64,000 bases of DNA from Phalacrocorax aristotelis (taxonomy: Eukaryota; Chordata; Aves; Suliformes; Phalacrocoracidae). The stretch is taken from NCBI RefSeq assembly GCF_949628215.1, contig NC_134276.1:32676226-32740225 (forward strand). The letters are read 5' to 3'. Both the position numbers and the translations under genes were made by a program. Positions 12,350-27,300 of this stretch are shown in pieces; positions within the stretch are counted from its first letter, which is position 1; the number at the start of each line of letters is the position of its first letter. Under the pieces are notes generated by a model, which was not told the origin of the DNA, searched no databases, and saw only the letters and a list, made by a program, of their open reading frames with translations.

Positions 12350-15300
12350 AGCTGTTGCTCTGGGCCATCTATCAACCACCACTCAGGTCAGGCAGGACTG
12401 GACCTGCTGCTCCCACCATCAGCAGAAAAAAGTTCATTAAGCTCTCTAAATCCTTTGGGTCATTGAGGGGAACAGGATGAGAGCCCAATGCCAATGAAAC
12501 CTTAATTTTTCTCTGAAAAGAGAGGCAGCAGCCTAAGCTAGTGCCAATTTCCATAAAGCCATAAAAGTCCGGCAGTATCAGTCAGATAGGATTCAGTCCA
12601 CAGTTCCTCATTATTCAAGAGGGATGGGAGGATATGGAGACACCAGAGTAATCTGGAGCAGACAATGAAAGTCGTCAAGGCTCCTCTGATTAAAACTACA
12701 AATCCTACAACCCTAACCCTAATCCCCCCTGTGGAAAGGTGAGATTAGCCTGGGTCTGGAAAAAAGATACCTATCTTCTCCTTAAATTACATATTAAAAT
12801 TCAATCTCCTCCCAGAAGACTGCGTGCATGGATATTGCTTTTTCTCTCCCCCTAATTAAGAAAGTATAAGAAAGTAAACACTGCTGCTTCCACAGTAACT
12901 GGCATAGAAGAGCAGGTGGCCTCTGTGCTCTCCGATTGCTTTACTTGCACGCTAAACCTGCCTATGTGGCCAGGAAGGCTGAGCAAAGGGGGCCTTTTCC
13001 AGCCCTTGGGTGTTAAATGGTGTTTTGCAAGATGCTGAGGCAATCTGCCAACTTCTGCTCCCACCCACACCAGTGTGAATCTGCAGCAAGCAGGTGTGCT
13101 GCTGGGGAGAGCCAGCCTGCCTCCTCCAGCCTCACATGCTCCTCTGGTCATTAGGAGCTATTTTTTTAATGGGATTACTTTCTGCTTGATCTGCACACAC
13201 CAGGGGTGATCCTGATCTCACCAAGGCTCCTGATCCAGCCAAATCTTCGTGTCCCTAAAAGCTGTCTTTAATGTCAGTGGGACGGGCTGCTTTCTTGGCA
13301 ACACGCCGCGAAGATGCATTTGTGTTTTGAACTAAGGAGCCCACACCCCACAGCCAAGGCCTGCAATGCCTGATGTCCTCCTGGGCTGGGGACACAGGCA
13401 GCAGCCAGAGGGATAGGCGTTCAGAAAACGCTCAACATTAGCACATGGTGAAACACTCTCCCCACTGGTGCCCTCCCGCCATCCTTCCCTCTAGCAAGCC
13501 CTGAGTGCATTTTCTCCTGGCTAACGCCCCAGCCAGAGCAGGGGCAGGAGTGCAAGCCTTCTTTGCACAACCAGCTCAGAAGGACCAAAGGCTGCAGAGG
13601 GGCTTTTCCCAGCTGCCACTGGTGCCAATGGTTCCTTGTCACAGTGAGGCACATCCTTGACGACTTTCCCTCCCTCAACTTTTCAAGGCGCTGTGCTCAG
13701 CAGTGCCTCCGTACCAGGCTGCTGGTTTTTGGTAGGAAAAGACCAGTGTTGGAGGATGGATAGAGCAGAGAAACCCTCCTGGAGAAGTTCAGCTACCACA
13801 GGGCAGAGAACCCACTGCAGAAACGCATGTCACCAGAGCAAACCCTGCTGAGGGGCACCAGGACGAACCTCTGCTTGCAAAACAACCCTTCTCAAAGACC
13901 AGAGAAGGTGACAAAGCAGCAGCCAGCATTAATGTGACACTTTTCTTTTGTCAGCCGGGCTCTGACTGTGCTCGGATGGAGACAGTAATAACTCGGTGTC
14001 ATTTTGTTACCAAACCAAACATGAATGAGACCTTTGAGATCAACTGGAAACCCTGCTGATGTCTTTAAAACACGTCCATGAGAGGAATGCAAAGCATTAG
14101 CTGTGATACTTATTTTGCACGACATAACTATGTTTTGAGAAGGGGAGAGCAGTGTTCATTTGCAGCACAAATGTACCAACCTGTGTTTTCAAGCTATTAA
14201 TATAGTGACTACTGTTAATGAAAATGTAATAGAACGAGATGCTTTTAAAAGTATAGAATTTAGCACAGTCGGGGGAAAAAAAAGACATTAATGAAATTTT
14301 AATGAGAAAATCAGCTTGCAGTAATTTTACAAGTAATGATTATTTCCTTGATTTGACTAGCCTGAATAGCTTTGTATTTACTGGGATGCGCTTGTGAGGT
14401 GTGCACACGAGAACAGTGAATGGGTAGGACACAGCTGTGACTGTCCTGGAGGAAAAAATGTGATTCAGGATTTTACTGTCCGCCTGGATGAGAAACTAAA
14501 GCCTGTCTACCTCCTTTCCTCTGAAGAGCAGGGAAGGCTTTTGGACATGCTTTGGCCACGCTTTGGCCACTGGCTGCTATTCATCGTCTCCCATCTCAGT
14601 TTTTCAGTCTACCTTGGAATCACCTACCCTCCTCCTTTGGAGCTGGAGTTGAGGTTCTTGACTTAGGTAGTGCACCTCGTCCTGCAGGAGCACATGCACC
14701 CAGTTAGGCACTCAGTATAAACCAAGTAATGGGATCTTGGTTTTACACATGCAGGTACTCGTTCACACCTATTAGAGGTTTCCTTTTTGCTAGGAAGTGG
14801 CTGATGCTCTCACCCACCTCTGTGGTATGCTGACATGGACAGACCATTACAGCTTTCCATTAGTGAAGCTGATCTGGAGGGATTGGATGGTGCTAATAGG
14901 GATGCCAACAGAGCAGTAGTCTCCACCTGAACAGCCCACTCTCAGCTCCCTTCCCTGCCCGTGGGGATAAATGGGCACATTTAGCATCAAACCCAGCTGA
15001 CCTCTTTTGGACCTCTGCTCTAGGAGAGGTCTTACACCTTGAAGGGGCCTATTTGCCTTCACTGGGAATAATGGTGGCCATATCTGAGCTTGAGATTTAC
15101 CCTGTTTGTTTTCTTTCCAGCATACTATGAAATTTAAAATTGAAGTTCTACTATGAGGGGAAAGACTGCAAGAGATGTTATGATTTATCTGACCTGCTAA
15201 AGCAGAAGGGAAAAACTCAGTGAAGATATTGTTTGTCACCTGTCCTTTAAACTGGAGTATATTGCTCTGAAAGGTGTACCATACTGCAAGGAACCTTTAG

Positions 15301-18300
15301 TGCCATTTGTAGTATTGCTTCAAGCTTGGTTGCTCACAACTTAATTTCTCCAATGGTTTCTACCTGAAAACAAATTGCATATTAGGAAATAACGCTGCAA
15401 ACACAGATCACACAGAAACACTTTTCAGCATCAGCAGTAGCATCAGTCCCAGAAGCACACGGAAGTTGTGGGGTTGTGCAGAGCTCTTGCATGCCAGTGC
15501 ACATGGAGCCAAAAGGGATCAAGCAACGTGTGTCACTGACTCACGACTGTTTTTCTTGCTACCTCTCCTGCAAGTTTTATTTTAGTGAAATATAATCCTA
15601 GAGGGTTTTGTTTTAGTCATTGTCACAGACAGCACAAAAATGGTTATCCCTTTTCTTTTTTCCTTTTTCTTTCATTTCACCAGCTGACTTTTCTGTGGAC
15701 TGAACTTGTCTTCTTCCGCTCCTGATTCAGCAGAGTATTTAAACATGCATTTAATAATCAATTGGTTATTAGTAGAATGGTTCATAAACATTTTCAGGAT
15801 GGAAAAACCTGTCTGCGCTAAAGCTATCTCTTCCTATAGCGAAGGGAAACAAATGGTGGTGTAGAATCCCTTAAAATTTTGCTGTCATTCGTTTTCCTTT
15901 ATGCAGAAAGCTGGACTTTGCAGCAGTCCAGCTCACCCAGATCTCTCATCCAGTGTTATAGTTTAAAATCTAGTTGTTTGCAACTAAGCCAATTACTGTG
16001 GCTTCCTTTATAGCCAAGGAAATAAGTACCCATGGGGTGTTGCTGCAGGTCCCCTGTGAGGTTGATGATGAGAGGAGACCCCCTGCTCCCAGGCTGGAGA
16101 CCTTCACAACAGCCATGATGGGTCCCCACAGCCTTCCTCAAGGGTAAGACTATTTTTTTCCTTAAAACTTGAAAACGCCCACATTTTCAGTGTTGAGCTC
16201 AAGTTGTTGATTTATTTCTTCAGTGAAAAAATGAAGCCAGTTGCTGATAATGGCAGCATTTCTTCCTTCCTAATCCATTTGAAAAAGGCAGGTAGCACTA
16301 CCAAGCTGTTCAGTTCACTGGATTTATTTGTGTTTTCAGCTCACTATGAAGCTTCAATGTGCTGTGTAAGTATTATTGGGACTGTGTTTTCAAGACTGTC
16401 CATCATCAGCCTTATTGCTGCGTATTTGAGCATATCCTTTGTAAACATCCATGACACCCATTTTATGAGAGGGCATTATTTGTTTATTCCTGACACCTTT
16501 AAATGTTCCAGAAATGAATTATAATGATTTCCATATGTGTGTGCATGTGTGTGTGCGCACACACATGTGTATATATGGCTTATATATATATTTTTATATA
16601 TATATGGAATAGCTTGGAATTACGTTGGAAATAAATGATCCAGAAAAATAACTAATCAGGCATGAACTGTGCCTCTTCACCTTCATTTTACCTCTGATAC
16701 ATATATTTGCATGAGCGCCTTGTTTCCACTGTTGCTGCTTGTGTTAGTGACACCTTAGCCTGTTGCAACACAGATGTGGAATGGTGAAGTCATGGCGCTG
16801 AGGAAGCAAGAAGGCTCCAGTCTCCTCGAATGACTGGTACCTCTCTGACTATAGTGTTTCTTGAGGTGTTTACTAGGTGCACATACTGATTAGCTTAATA
16901 GCAGGAGTGCCGGAGGCCAGGCAGAAAGGGAAGCCATAGCTGTAGATGAACAATTCGCCAGTAAACGAGGTCTTCCCATGTGATGCTCGAGCTCTGGGCA
17001 AGGATGCAGTTTGTAGCCCAAGTCTCAGAACTCGTTTCTTCAAGGCTGGGTGCAGCAAGCAGTTAAGTCACTTTCTGCAGACCAAGAAACAACTGTCAAG
17101 GAGCCTGGCCCACTTCCAGAACATGTCAGACCCTAAGGTAAGATGGGCACGTCTTCAGTCCATTTTGCATGTGTTTAAGTCCCTTTCCTGGAGACACTGT
17201 GACTGGGAATATCTTTTATTAAACCACTGTAAAAAAAATTACCAGCCAGCTGCCTTTTGGTCTTTGCCTTCACCCCATCTCTCCCAGAGCAAGGGGATGC
17301 TGCCTGCCCTTCTGTCATGGCCACCGGGCTGGGAACAAGTCCTGGGAATGGCCAATGGCTCCCTCCCTGTCTCTATCCCTTCCTTTGCCTCCTTTCTCTG
17401 TGTGTTCCCCTCCAGCAAAGAAGCAGAGCAGCATAGAGCTGGACGCTGTTATGGTGGGATGCTCAGGCGTATCAAAGAAGGGAGGGGATGAGGTAAAGGA
17501 TACAGGACTGATGGTGGACATCCCAGGAGGGTGCAAGCCCTGGGAAAGGGGCTTGTCATCAGGCCCTTCGCCTAAAATGCCCCTCCCTCACACACCCTGC
17601 AAACTGCTTCTTGCAGGGCCAGAACTAATACGCCTTTTACCTTCAAGAGGAAAGACTTCTTGAAATCCATATGGGATCTCAATACTCCAACTTTTCTAAC
17701 ATGACATCTCCCTTTTAATGGAGAACTCAGCTGGGTACAGACAACCACAAGGGACTTCAGCCATACTTGGCTTTCCTAAACATCTATTTAGAGAAATTAG
17801 TACAGCTCAGTGTCTGAGCAAGTCTGTCCTCCTGAGACCTAAGAAAGAGGTTTAAAAGAAGACAGGTCTTAATAGTACAGCACAGCCCTCTACCACTATA
17901 CACTTCTGAACTATAGCTACAAGTCCCATCATGTTGGAGGAACAGCTCTGCAGCTGCCCACCCTACAGGATCACCCCAAGTTTCAGTGGTAGAAATCTCA
18001 AAGCTAAACTAGTAAGAAGAAAACTTTCAAATAGGGCAATGCCTGGCCCTCCCTTTTGTCGGATGATATTTTTCTCCTGTAAAAATTGCACCCCCAAGCT
18101 TGCACTTGCAAAGCACTTCCCTGTGTATCTGCATCTCTCCCCACTCCCCTTTACCCCAGCAAATAGCTGGAGATGGCAACAGTTTTATCTGAGCTTGCTT
18201 TTGATTCCAGGTGGAAGGAGTCCGTGCAAATTGCAAGGCTGACCTTCTGAAAATGAGGCCTTGAATTACTCCTCTCTTGTATTTAACTTCCAATTTACCA

Positions 18301-21300
18301 TATGGTGGGAAGATAAATTAGATAGGTTAATTAGGAAGCCCTGGAATTCTGTTCATCATTGTGCTATGCAATCATAGATGCATCTCACTTTTAGAACCCT
18401 GAATATGCTGACATGTACTCTTTTCTGCATGCCAGCCTCACGGCATCTCCATCACAATGGAGAAGTGGGAGGGGGAGATGGTTGGAGTAGCCAAGCAAAT
18501 CAGGAAAAACAACCAGCTAAATTGAGTGCTTTCTAATCTAATGCATTTAAGTCATACTCAATAAAGCTTGCCAACAATCCCTGGCCTCTCTTCTGCAAAG
18601 ATCACAGAGGCATCTGATTAGAATAACATGTGTCTTCTAAAAATCCTCTTTTAAATAGATTTTCATTCTGGATAGGCAATGCGTAATGAATCAGAATTGT
18701 CCTTTGCAAGCACAGGGGTGAAGGGGTAGTCACCGAGCCCACCCAGCCCCGGGAGGCCTACTGCTCTCTGCCTGCCGCAAGATGGAAAACCCATCAGCTA
18801 TGGCAAGTTTTTTCTTCCCTGCTAAAAGTAAATAAATGGAACAGAAGTAGCCCTGATCAGTCTTGCATGCAAGTAATTTCTTGAAACCAGTTTTGGGCTT
18901 GAAATCCAAGCCCAGTTTAGATATCAGCAAAAGCAGTCACACATCCAAGGATCCCAGGAACCTCATCCTTTAGAAAAGTATCGATTTCAATGTGTGTGTT
19001 ATATGACTTACAGTACCTTGTCCCAGGGAAGGCTCTTGGGGTTTAGGATATGAGAGTGGGCAAGGATTTGAGGAGAGATTAGGAATATGGTGAGGAAATG
19101 GATAACAATGGTGTCACATCATGAGCAGAGCAAATCTGTGACATGGGCTGTCAAGATAGGAGAAACACAAATTTTTTTTGATGACTAATTTATATTTTGC
19201 ATCTGAATCTTGTGAAAACCAGACCAGATGAAACCTTGATTATATGTTGTAAAGGAGTACAGATCATGCAACACATGCTTTGTTTGTGACTGTTTATTTG
19301 CCTGGAGAAGAACAACTCCATGGATTGTGTGCATCCACACTCTATCTGTGTTTATTTCCAGGAGGACTCTGAGCTTTCCACGCATAGAATAGCTGATGTC
19401 TGTGCCAGAAAATAGTCCTTTCTTGGGGAGTCTTGGTCAATTGGGCAAGTCTTGGGCAAGTCTTAGTCAAGCTCCAGCTCTGGAGATATTCTCTAGCAGG
19501 GTCACTTGCTTCTTCACCCCAGCCATCTTAGCAGAGCACATCAGCCTGAACAATGTCACAAATGAGGTGTCCAACCTTCTTGAGGAGGGTTGTGTTTGTG
19601 TGTTTTATTTCACATGTGTTGTTACAGCCAAGAAACCCCTCAGGCTCCCTCAGACTGTACCTGAGCAAAACTTTGCTTACAGCATCTATGTTCAAAGCAG
19701 CTTCCCCTATTACGGTCCAGCTTCCCCAAACCACTGGTATCTTTGCAGCCTGGAAGTATTAGTGGACATATGATGAAGAAGATGTTTCTGTCCAAGACAC
19801 ACCTACACATGTGTTGGCAGAAGAGCCAATTCACATGGGGAAAAGGGGAGGGACAGGTGGATATTGAAGGAGGGGTCCATACTGGCCTTCATAGCCTTAC
19901 CCAGCAATGGGCAGGTCAGCAATGCTGAATACAGCAAAACTCAGGGCCCCTTCCTACCTTTTCCTCCTCAGAGGTCACTCTTACCCAGTCAGAGCTCTGG
20001 CCCTGGCCTGGTGAGGTGGGATAATCTGCTTCTTCTAATCTGATTGCACCTGTGACAGCTGGGGACGTGGGAGGTGATCAAAGCTGCATGGCCTTCTATT
20101 CCTTGCCTAACACCCACACCACCGGAAAACCCAGTTGAAGACGAAAGCCTAAGATAGCTGAGAAAACAAACATTCAAAAGAGACTTGCAGGATGCCAATG
20201 CATGGGGAGAGCCTGTAATACCAGCCATATTCTTCAGCTGTATCTATAGTCCCCATGACCTTGCACTTTCTTTGCAAAATAGGACAGGAATGAGGACACA
20301 GCTTGTGATATCCAATACCTGGAGAACTTCTAAGCTGACTTGGATTTGAAAACACATTAAAATTGGTCAGTAAACTATTCTTGAAATTTCATGCCAGACT
20401 CTGCTTTTATTTTCTCTGCTCAGAAGGTTTCAATGCAGTGTTAATGCACACTGGTTTTACTGGGAATTAGACTGTCAGCTTTAGCACAGCATATGGCATT
20501 TTGTTGTACCAACAATTAGGTATTTACAGGCATGCGATTTTATGCCTATGGCTAGCTTCTGCCAAGCAGTAAGGGTTTGTAAATATGGTGCAGAATTCCT
20601 ATAAACAAGGAGCTTAGGTGGAATAGCGGAACATTGGAAGGTTGTATTCAAGTTTGATAGCACCTTGAAGATTTGTAATTTCTCCTTGTTCGTTCCATCT
20701 TGGAGGTGTACAGCAATGCACTACCTCCAACCATTCCCTACAGTGTGTCCCATCCAAAATAGCTTTTCCATTCTCTTTATGGAATTAAATTAGCACTGTT
20801 ACAATTCCTCCTTCAGGATGTTAAAGAATATATAAGGAACCTGGTTTTGATCTCCAGCTGACAGAGACACACAGTTCTATACTTCCAGTATAAGAGATAT
20901 CTGTTCCAGTCCCCTATCTGCTTCTTTGTCGAGTGCTCTGTTGCAGTGCCCATGAAACCTCTGATTATTTAAAATAGTTAAAAATAGCTATGGGTTAAGG
21001 GCACTTGAACCTTTTTGTATTCTTCAAAGATTAATTTAGAAAACCTGACAGGGTTCATCATTCTGTTCCTGATCAGTATAATCTACATCGGTGGCAGTAG
21101 ATACCAGCTAGACCAAGCGAAGATGACTACTCACAAATAATCTGTTGAAATAAAAATATATTAATCAAAAGGTTTGGACACCATTCAGTGATGTTTTGTA
21201 TTTTAAGTGAATTAATGAGCTATAATTATTAGTGATCTCGGAGACAGTGATCAGAGAAAGCATTTTGCATAATGCAAAGAGTATAACACAAATGGAAGTA

Positions 21301-24300
21301 CTGTCTGTCTCAGACAATCAGACAAGGTCCCTTTTGTTATAATTAAATGTTATCACCTTCCTTGTTTCTTAAAGTGTACTTTGCACTTTGTACTTTAAAG
21401 TCCTCATGCCACCACCCCATCACAATTTATGGTATGGTCACATCTGCCATAGCAGTGGAGGTTTTGAAAATGTTTTACCTGACTTTTAACAGATGGATGT
21501 TAATGGGATATTTATTTACAGAATAAAATTAAATCGAAGCTGAATCTTAATGCACAATTTACATAATCAGCTTTGTTCTGAGCTGGTGAGCTGTTTTTCC
21601 CAGCACTTGGGACCCTTCAGTCACAGCTGCATCAAAGAAACAGCCACTGAGAATGGAGATTAAACAATTTCCTAAAGCTAGAAGTCTTGATGAGAATCTA
21701 TTATTCCATATTAGAATCCCATAGTTTCTCCAGACACTGCCGTAAGATCAAAGATTTATGTTAGAGCTTTGGCATAGTACACGATCAAAAGGAAGATGTT
21801 AAATTTGCATTTAGAAAACATTTCTGTCAATTATGTTTTTCTGAAAATTTGAAAGTTCTGCCATTTTACCTTCTGCACCCAAAACAACAACAACAAAAAA
21901 CCCTATTAACCCAGAGGCATAGAAAAGCTGAAGAGGTACCATGTATAAATTTACAATGAGTTTGGTAAGACTTGGTTGTGCTATTTGTGCGATCTATGAT
22001 CCTCCGTCCTGCTGATGCTCAGCTCAGCTGGAATTTTGCCACAGGCTTCAAGGAGTGCAGGACAGAATTCTCAGATGTAATGCTGAAAATCTGTTTGCTG
22101 GATAAATCCCTGACTCCGAGGCTGGGTGAACGGCTGTGAGCCGCCGGGATCAGGCTAGGGAGCTGATATCAGGCTCAGAAAATGAGCTTTTCCTTTTTGC
22201 CTGCAAGAAGAGAGAGACAAGTGACCTCTGCCAAGTCACTTACGGCTCCCCCACCTCCCTTTCCTTTGGTATCCTTTGGGGTGCTGCCTGGGCAAATGCA
22301 TTAAGGGATGTGTGATCATCACTCAGGCCTGGGCTCTTCCCACCTAACCTTAGTCACTCCAGACTCTCTGCAGCCCGCAGGGAAAGACCTGCATCCCTGG
22401 AGAGGGTCTCTCTGGCAAGCCTGCCTTCCTCCATCAGTTCCAGAAGCCACCTTAGGTGGCCATGGGTCTCAATTACTGCTTCCATTTAAGTGCCTCCACC
22501 TAGGGGGGATGAATACTACTTTGGAAGATGTGGTAGTGTTTTAAAGCTGTCTGCTTTAAAACCAGCCAACAGCCTCCGTAGGAAACCATTTCTTCATGCA
22601 CCTTATCTTGAAGAGTTGCTCCCCCTGCTTCTTTGCACCTCATTGCATGAATATTGTGAGTAGTCTGCTCTCAAACTGGAACGTCAAAATAGGAAGATGA
22701 CCAGTCCTGTTTCAGCACAAAGGCTGAGTGAATGGCTTCTACCATATCCTGCTTTTAAAAGTACACTTATGGCTAATTCTGTGCTGAACTGGAACTGACA
22801 CTGGGAAAACAAGACTGTGCTGCTGAGAACCCCAGAAAAACAGCCTGCACCACCATGGAGGGCATCGGGTTTGGCCAGTGCCATATCCCCAGCATCATGA
22901 AGTCACAAGCAAACTCTGGGAAAAGTGTTTTCAGCAGTTGACAGCAGCAAGCCAGTGCTCAAGGAACTTCAAAACACTTTGAAAAAAATCCTAAATTGCA
23001 GTTTAGGGACAGGAGGATGTGGTGGGGCTGCTAAGACAAGTGCAAAAGGCCAGGGTGGGAGTTATATGAAGACAGAACAAAACCAGCTGTATTAGACTGA
23101 CTAATAAGAACTGAGAACAGGAAAGTCAACATTTGCACAGAGCCCAGCTACAGGCAATAATCCAATTTACAGGGAAGCAAGAGGCTGATGGTGACCTTGC
23201 CAAAAATGCAGCTTTCCAAAAATAGTACTGGCAAATGAGTAGTGCAAAAATAAGGAGATAATCAGTAACAATAAGGAGAGAGACAGAAAGTTCGTCTCTC
23301 TGCAAAAGGTAAATTATGCACTATAAGAATGACATCCATCTATTTCAAACCAGAATAGCTATCAGTTTCCAGGGACTTATAAATCAGTGAGCAGGCCAGG
23401 AAAAAAAATTAAGCTCACCCCATTTTTTCCCAAACTTGCCTGAATGGTATGATAATTAATAAGTTGTTCCTGTAAATACCTACTGCTGCATTTTTCCTCC
23501 ATTCGTACTTTAAATAGGCTGCAAAAGCTGTGAGCCCAGCCCTTCTCACCAGCACCAACTCTGGATGGAGACCTGTAGGATACTGGGATGGCTCCCACCG
23601 AAGTGGTTAATGCCGTTCACTGGGACCATGGAGCAAAGCAGACAATAGGCAGTGCTTAGGACTGTCCCCGTGTAGTCCTGTGGCACTCTGTAGGCAACTC
23701 AGTCAAATTTCACCATCTGTGCCCTCAACATAGAGTAACAGATTGAGCAATGTTTATGTAGACTGAGCAATACTTGTGATCATCTACCTTTCTCACATCA
23801 CCCAGAAGTGATCCTCCACTGTTGTCACCAGCTCTGCCTAGTTTGCAACCAGATAAGCACAGACTTGATATTTGGTACCTTCTGCAGTTATGAGAGTTTG
23901 CTTATCACACAGTCCTCTGCAAGATTAAGTGCTGGGCAGTCATTATGGACATCGTTATCTCAGCACATGACAGGCTTGAGAAACCTTTAAGGCATGAGTC
24001 AATTGAACTTCTCTATGAGAGATGCCAAAAAAACATACACCAGGAATAGACTTTTTATAACCATGAAGATCAAACACCCAAAGCAGCAATCAAAGCACGA
24101 AGGGCTCACAAAACCTAATTCACTCCGGGAACATCATTAGCATTCGGGAGAAGCAGCGTGTTCCCCTGAGGATCTTACATGTGTTCCTGACAGTTAAGTT
24201 CTGCCCAGACTAACTCAATTTTGTTCACAAAGTAATAATTTCCCCACAAAATGGAGAGATCTGAGTCAGCTGCTTAATGAGGGCATCCCACAGAAAGCAA

Positions 24301-27300
24301 AGCGAGGGACTGGGACTGGCAGCACACGGTCCCAAGCTTGTGCCACTTCACCACCTGGTGAAGCACCTCCTCTACTCGGTACTGCCAAGCTCCTCACTCA
24401 GAGAGCAGGATATGTCCCCTCTAACTCAGAGGGCTCCAAACTGAATGTCCACATTGGAGCTAATTGCTTCCAAAGCAATTATAGAGGCAACAGAGGGAAG
24501 CAAGTGACTCCAGTTGGTGACTCAGACCATCCTAAAACAGATGTCCAAGAGAGGCCAGATAAATCACAGCCTGAGGGCACCCATTTTTTCTTACAGGCTA
24601 GAGAGGAAGCCCAGGGTGAAAAGCTGAGTTCTGGATGTCCTTTCCTGGACATCTGATGTTAGGTGAGATGGTTCTCCCTAGTGGAAAGCTGCATGTCCAT
24701 GAGTCTTTCCTGCCCATGTACAGGGACATGGTAGGAGACAGTGTCCTGACCACTGGCAAATAAGTGGTCTATTTCTTCTAACAGGACACAAGTCACTTTG
24801 TTAAAATGCAAAGACATGACCAAAACTTGTCACTACCACTACTCCCCTTCAGTGCTCAGCATTAGGGTGTCCGTAGACTCCCTTCTGCATCTTAACATAT
24901 ATTACATTGAAACACAGCGAGGAAGACAGCTAGGAGAAAAGGAGTGTGTCTGAAGGTACAGAAGCATGAACACGTTCCCAAGCACAGGGCTGAGGTATTT
25001 ATCTATATATAGTTGTAATCCTGTCATTAAGCAGGAGCAACTTGCTGTCTGCACATCCTTCTATTAATGGCCATTGCTCCAGGCCCTCTTCTTCCCACCT
25101 GGTCCTTACACACACAGCCCCGCTCCCCCTGCATCACTGAGAGCCAGACCTTTACCTTCAACCATGAGAAAAGATTTGCCTCAGCATCTTGAAGCTCTAA
25201 CAGCAGAAGAAAATGCCCCTTACTTTAAGCCTCCGGAGTAAACAGTCATTGCTGGTATTTGGACTGGTGCTGTCTGAATAAAATACAGGGTGAAAGATAA
25301 TTCATCCTTTAGGTAATTTGGTGCCAAATCACTTAGAGACCTGTAAACTAGAGTGACAAGCTGCTTCTTCGGTCCTGTTGCAGACGTAAACCTTACCCTA
25401 ACCTTCCCTTTGCTTTACAATAATGCTCCTACAATTGCTCTGCAGAAGTCTCATTGTGCCTGTCTTGTTATATTACTTAAAGACTCTCCCCTATTCTGCC
25501 TGAAAGATTGCGACAAATTGCACTGCATCAGGGATGTCCAAGACAGACAGGAAAATGCATTTCCAGACACTCTGGCCACACAATTGAGACCAGACCTTTT
25601 AAACATGATCATATCAACAGGCTCTCCATCTTCTGTGTCAGCCGGTCACTTGACACTGGTGTGTCCATTCATAGTGTGAGCAGATACACATCCCAGTACC
25701 AGCTTAAGTCATGGAACAGCCACCAAAATGCTGCATTTGGCAACCTACTTGCTTGGAGAAAGCTGAAAACCTGCCTTGTCTGACTGTTTAAGAAATCAAG
25801 AGGGACCTCACTGCTCTGTGCAGGAGATGTGGCCCTGTTGCCTGCTCTGGTCACTCCTGTGGCCCCACCATGACGTCTGCCTGGGAGGAGGAGTCCTCCT
25901 TTATTCATCAACGCTTTGTAGCAGAGGGCTGTGAATATGCTTTTGGACTATGAGCTGAGACTCACATTTCTCACTGTAGTCTTCTTGTCCACCCCTCCCA
26001 GGCTACAGTTGCATGTGACAGTTCAGCGATGGTGCAGAAACAGGCAGTTTTCCCCACCTGAGCACCCACATGAGTGTGACACCCCTTTCCTTTCTCTCCC
26101 CCTCCGTCACAAGGGAGGGCACACCCCTGACATCTTTCATTTTCTCTGGGGCTATTTCCCTGAGGCAGGGCCCAAATTTTTGAGCTGTCAGTCAGTGGGC
26201 CAGTTCTGTGGAGAGCAGCTTAAGGGTGAACTGCAGGTGTCCCATCAGCTGGTCCGTCTGCAAGACAGTATGGTGGCTGCTAGGCTGTGCAAGACACAGA
26301 AGCAAAGCTGAAGAAAGCACATGGTGAGGGGACTGCTGAGCCAATATCAGTTATCAACAGTTTAAAACAAAGGAGGGAAATCATCAGACATTCAAACAAA
26401 AAGGTGCTGAGAGGACAAGATGTAAAAATCCTAAGAGAAGCAGCAGCAGGGACAAGGCACAGAGGAGGTCTGCCCTTCCCCACCTGCCTGCAATGGTCTG
26501 GCCAACGGGGCCCACTGGGTGATAGGACAGGACTGGTGAGGGTATCAGGGCGTAGCATTGCAGAATGATTACCCCAGCCCAGTCCGCAGTATGCGACAGT
26601 AAGTTATTGTGGTGATCCTGCTTTCAAGTCTCCTAGTCCAATGGAAGATTGCAGAAAGAGAGCTCAGACTCACAAAGCTGCCCAAGGACTTCTGATGCAC
26701 AGGGGCAGGGTGCCGCCCTTTCCCTTGCCCTGTGGTACGACCAGAAATATCAGTGCTCCTCCAGGCTAGAGAGCTGTTAGCTCCATAAACAGGATTGTTT
26801 GCAGACAAAGACATGCTTAATTCCTGGCCACAAACAAGATCTGGTCCAAAAAGGCCACCAAAGTCAACAGGTATTTTCCTTTTAGCAGTAAGCTATAAGA
26901 TGCTAAGCAATCTTTCCTATACACACCGCATCCTAAAAGTGTTATTTATCAGCAAATAATAATCTCACTTGAAATCAGTAGAATTATTCAAGTGTACCAA
27001 AACAAGGCCTTTTGAGAAGAATTAAGCTTAATTAAGATACAAAATTATGAAGGTAATTTACAAATAACCAAGGCGGAAGGGGATGTGCTGTTCTGGTGGG
27101 TGACGTTTGCTTTATGGTCCTGTTACTCTGAGGCAGGAGACGGATTCTCTTCTGAGGAAGAGCTTTAAACAAGGGAAAGAGACAACAATTTAAGTGGGAA
27201 TGTGGGACTGGGAAAAGGAAACAGCAAGAATATATATATATGGCACATATAGTGTGTTTTTCTATGCCCCATTTTCTTTCATGGGCCTCTCTCCTCTGTG

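Noticed and set aside
11837-12466. Three long open frames (171-197 codons) on both strands, Arg/Glu/Gly-rich or Ser/Leu/Pro-rich
   Set aside because: They are translations of the pure pyrimidine tract; no frame can contain a stop there. No flanking coding sequence.
12711-12722. CCCTAACCCTAA, telomere-like
   Set aside because: Only two repeat units; expected by chance or as a trivial remnant, not an interstitial telomere.
14550-14572. 11-bp tandem duplication GCTTTGGCCAC x2
   Set aside because: Too short to be more than slippage.
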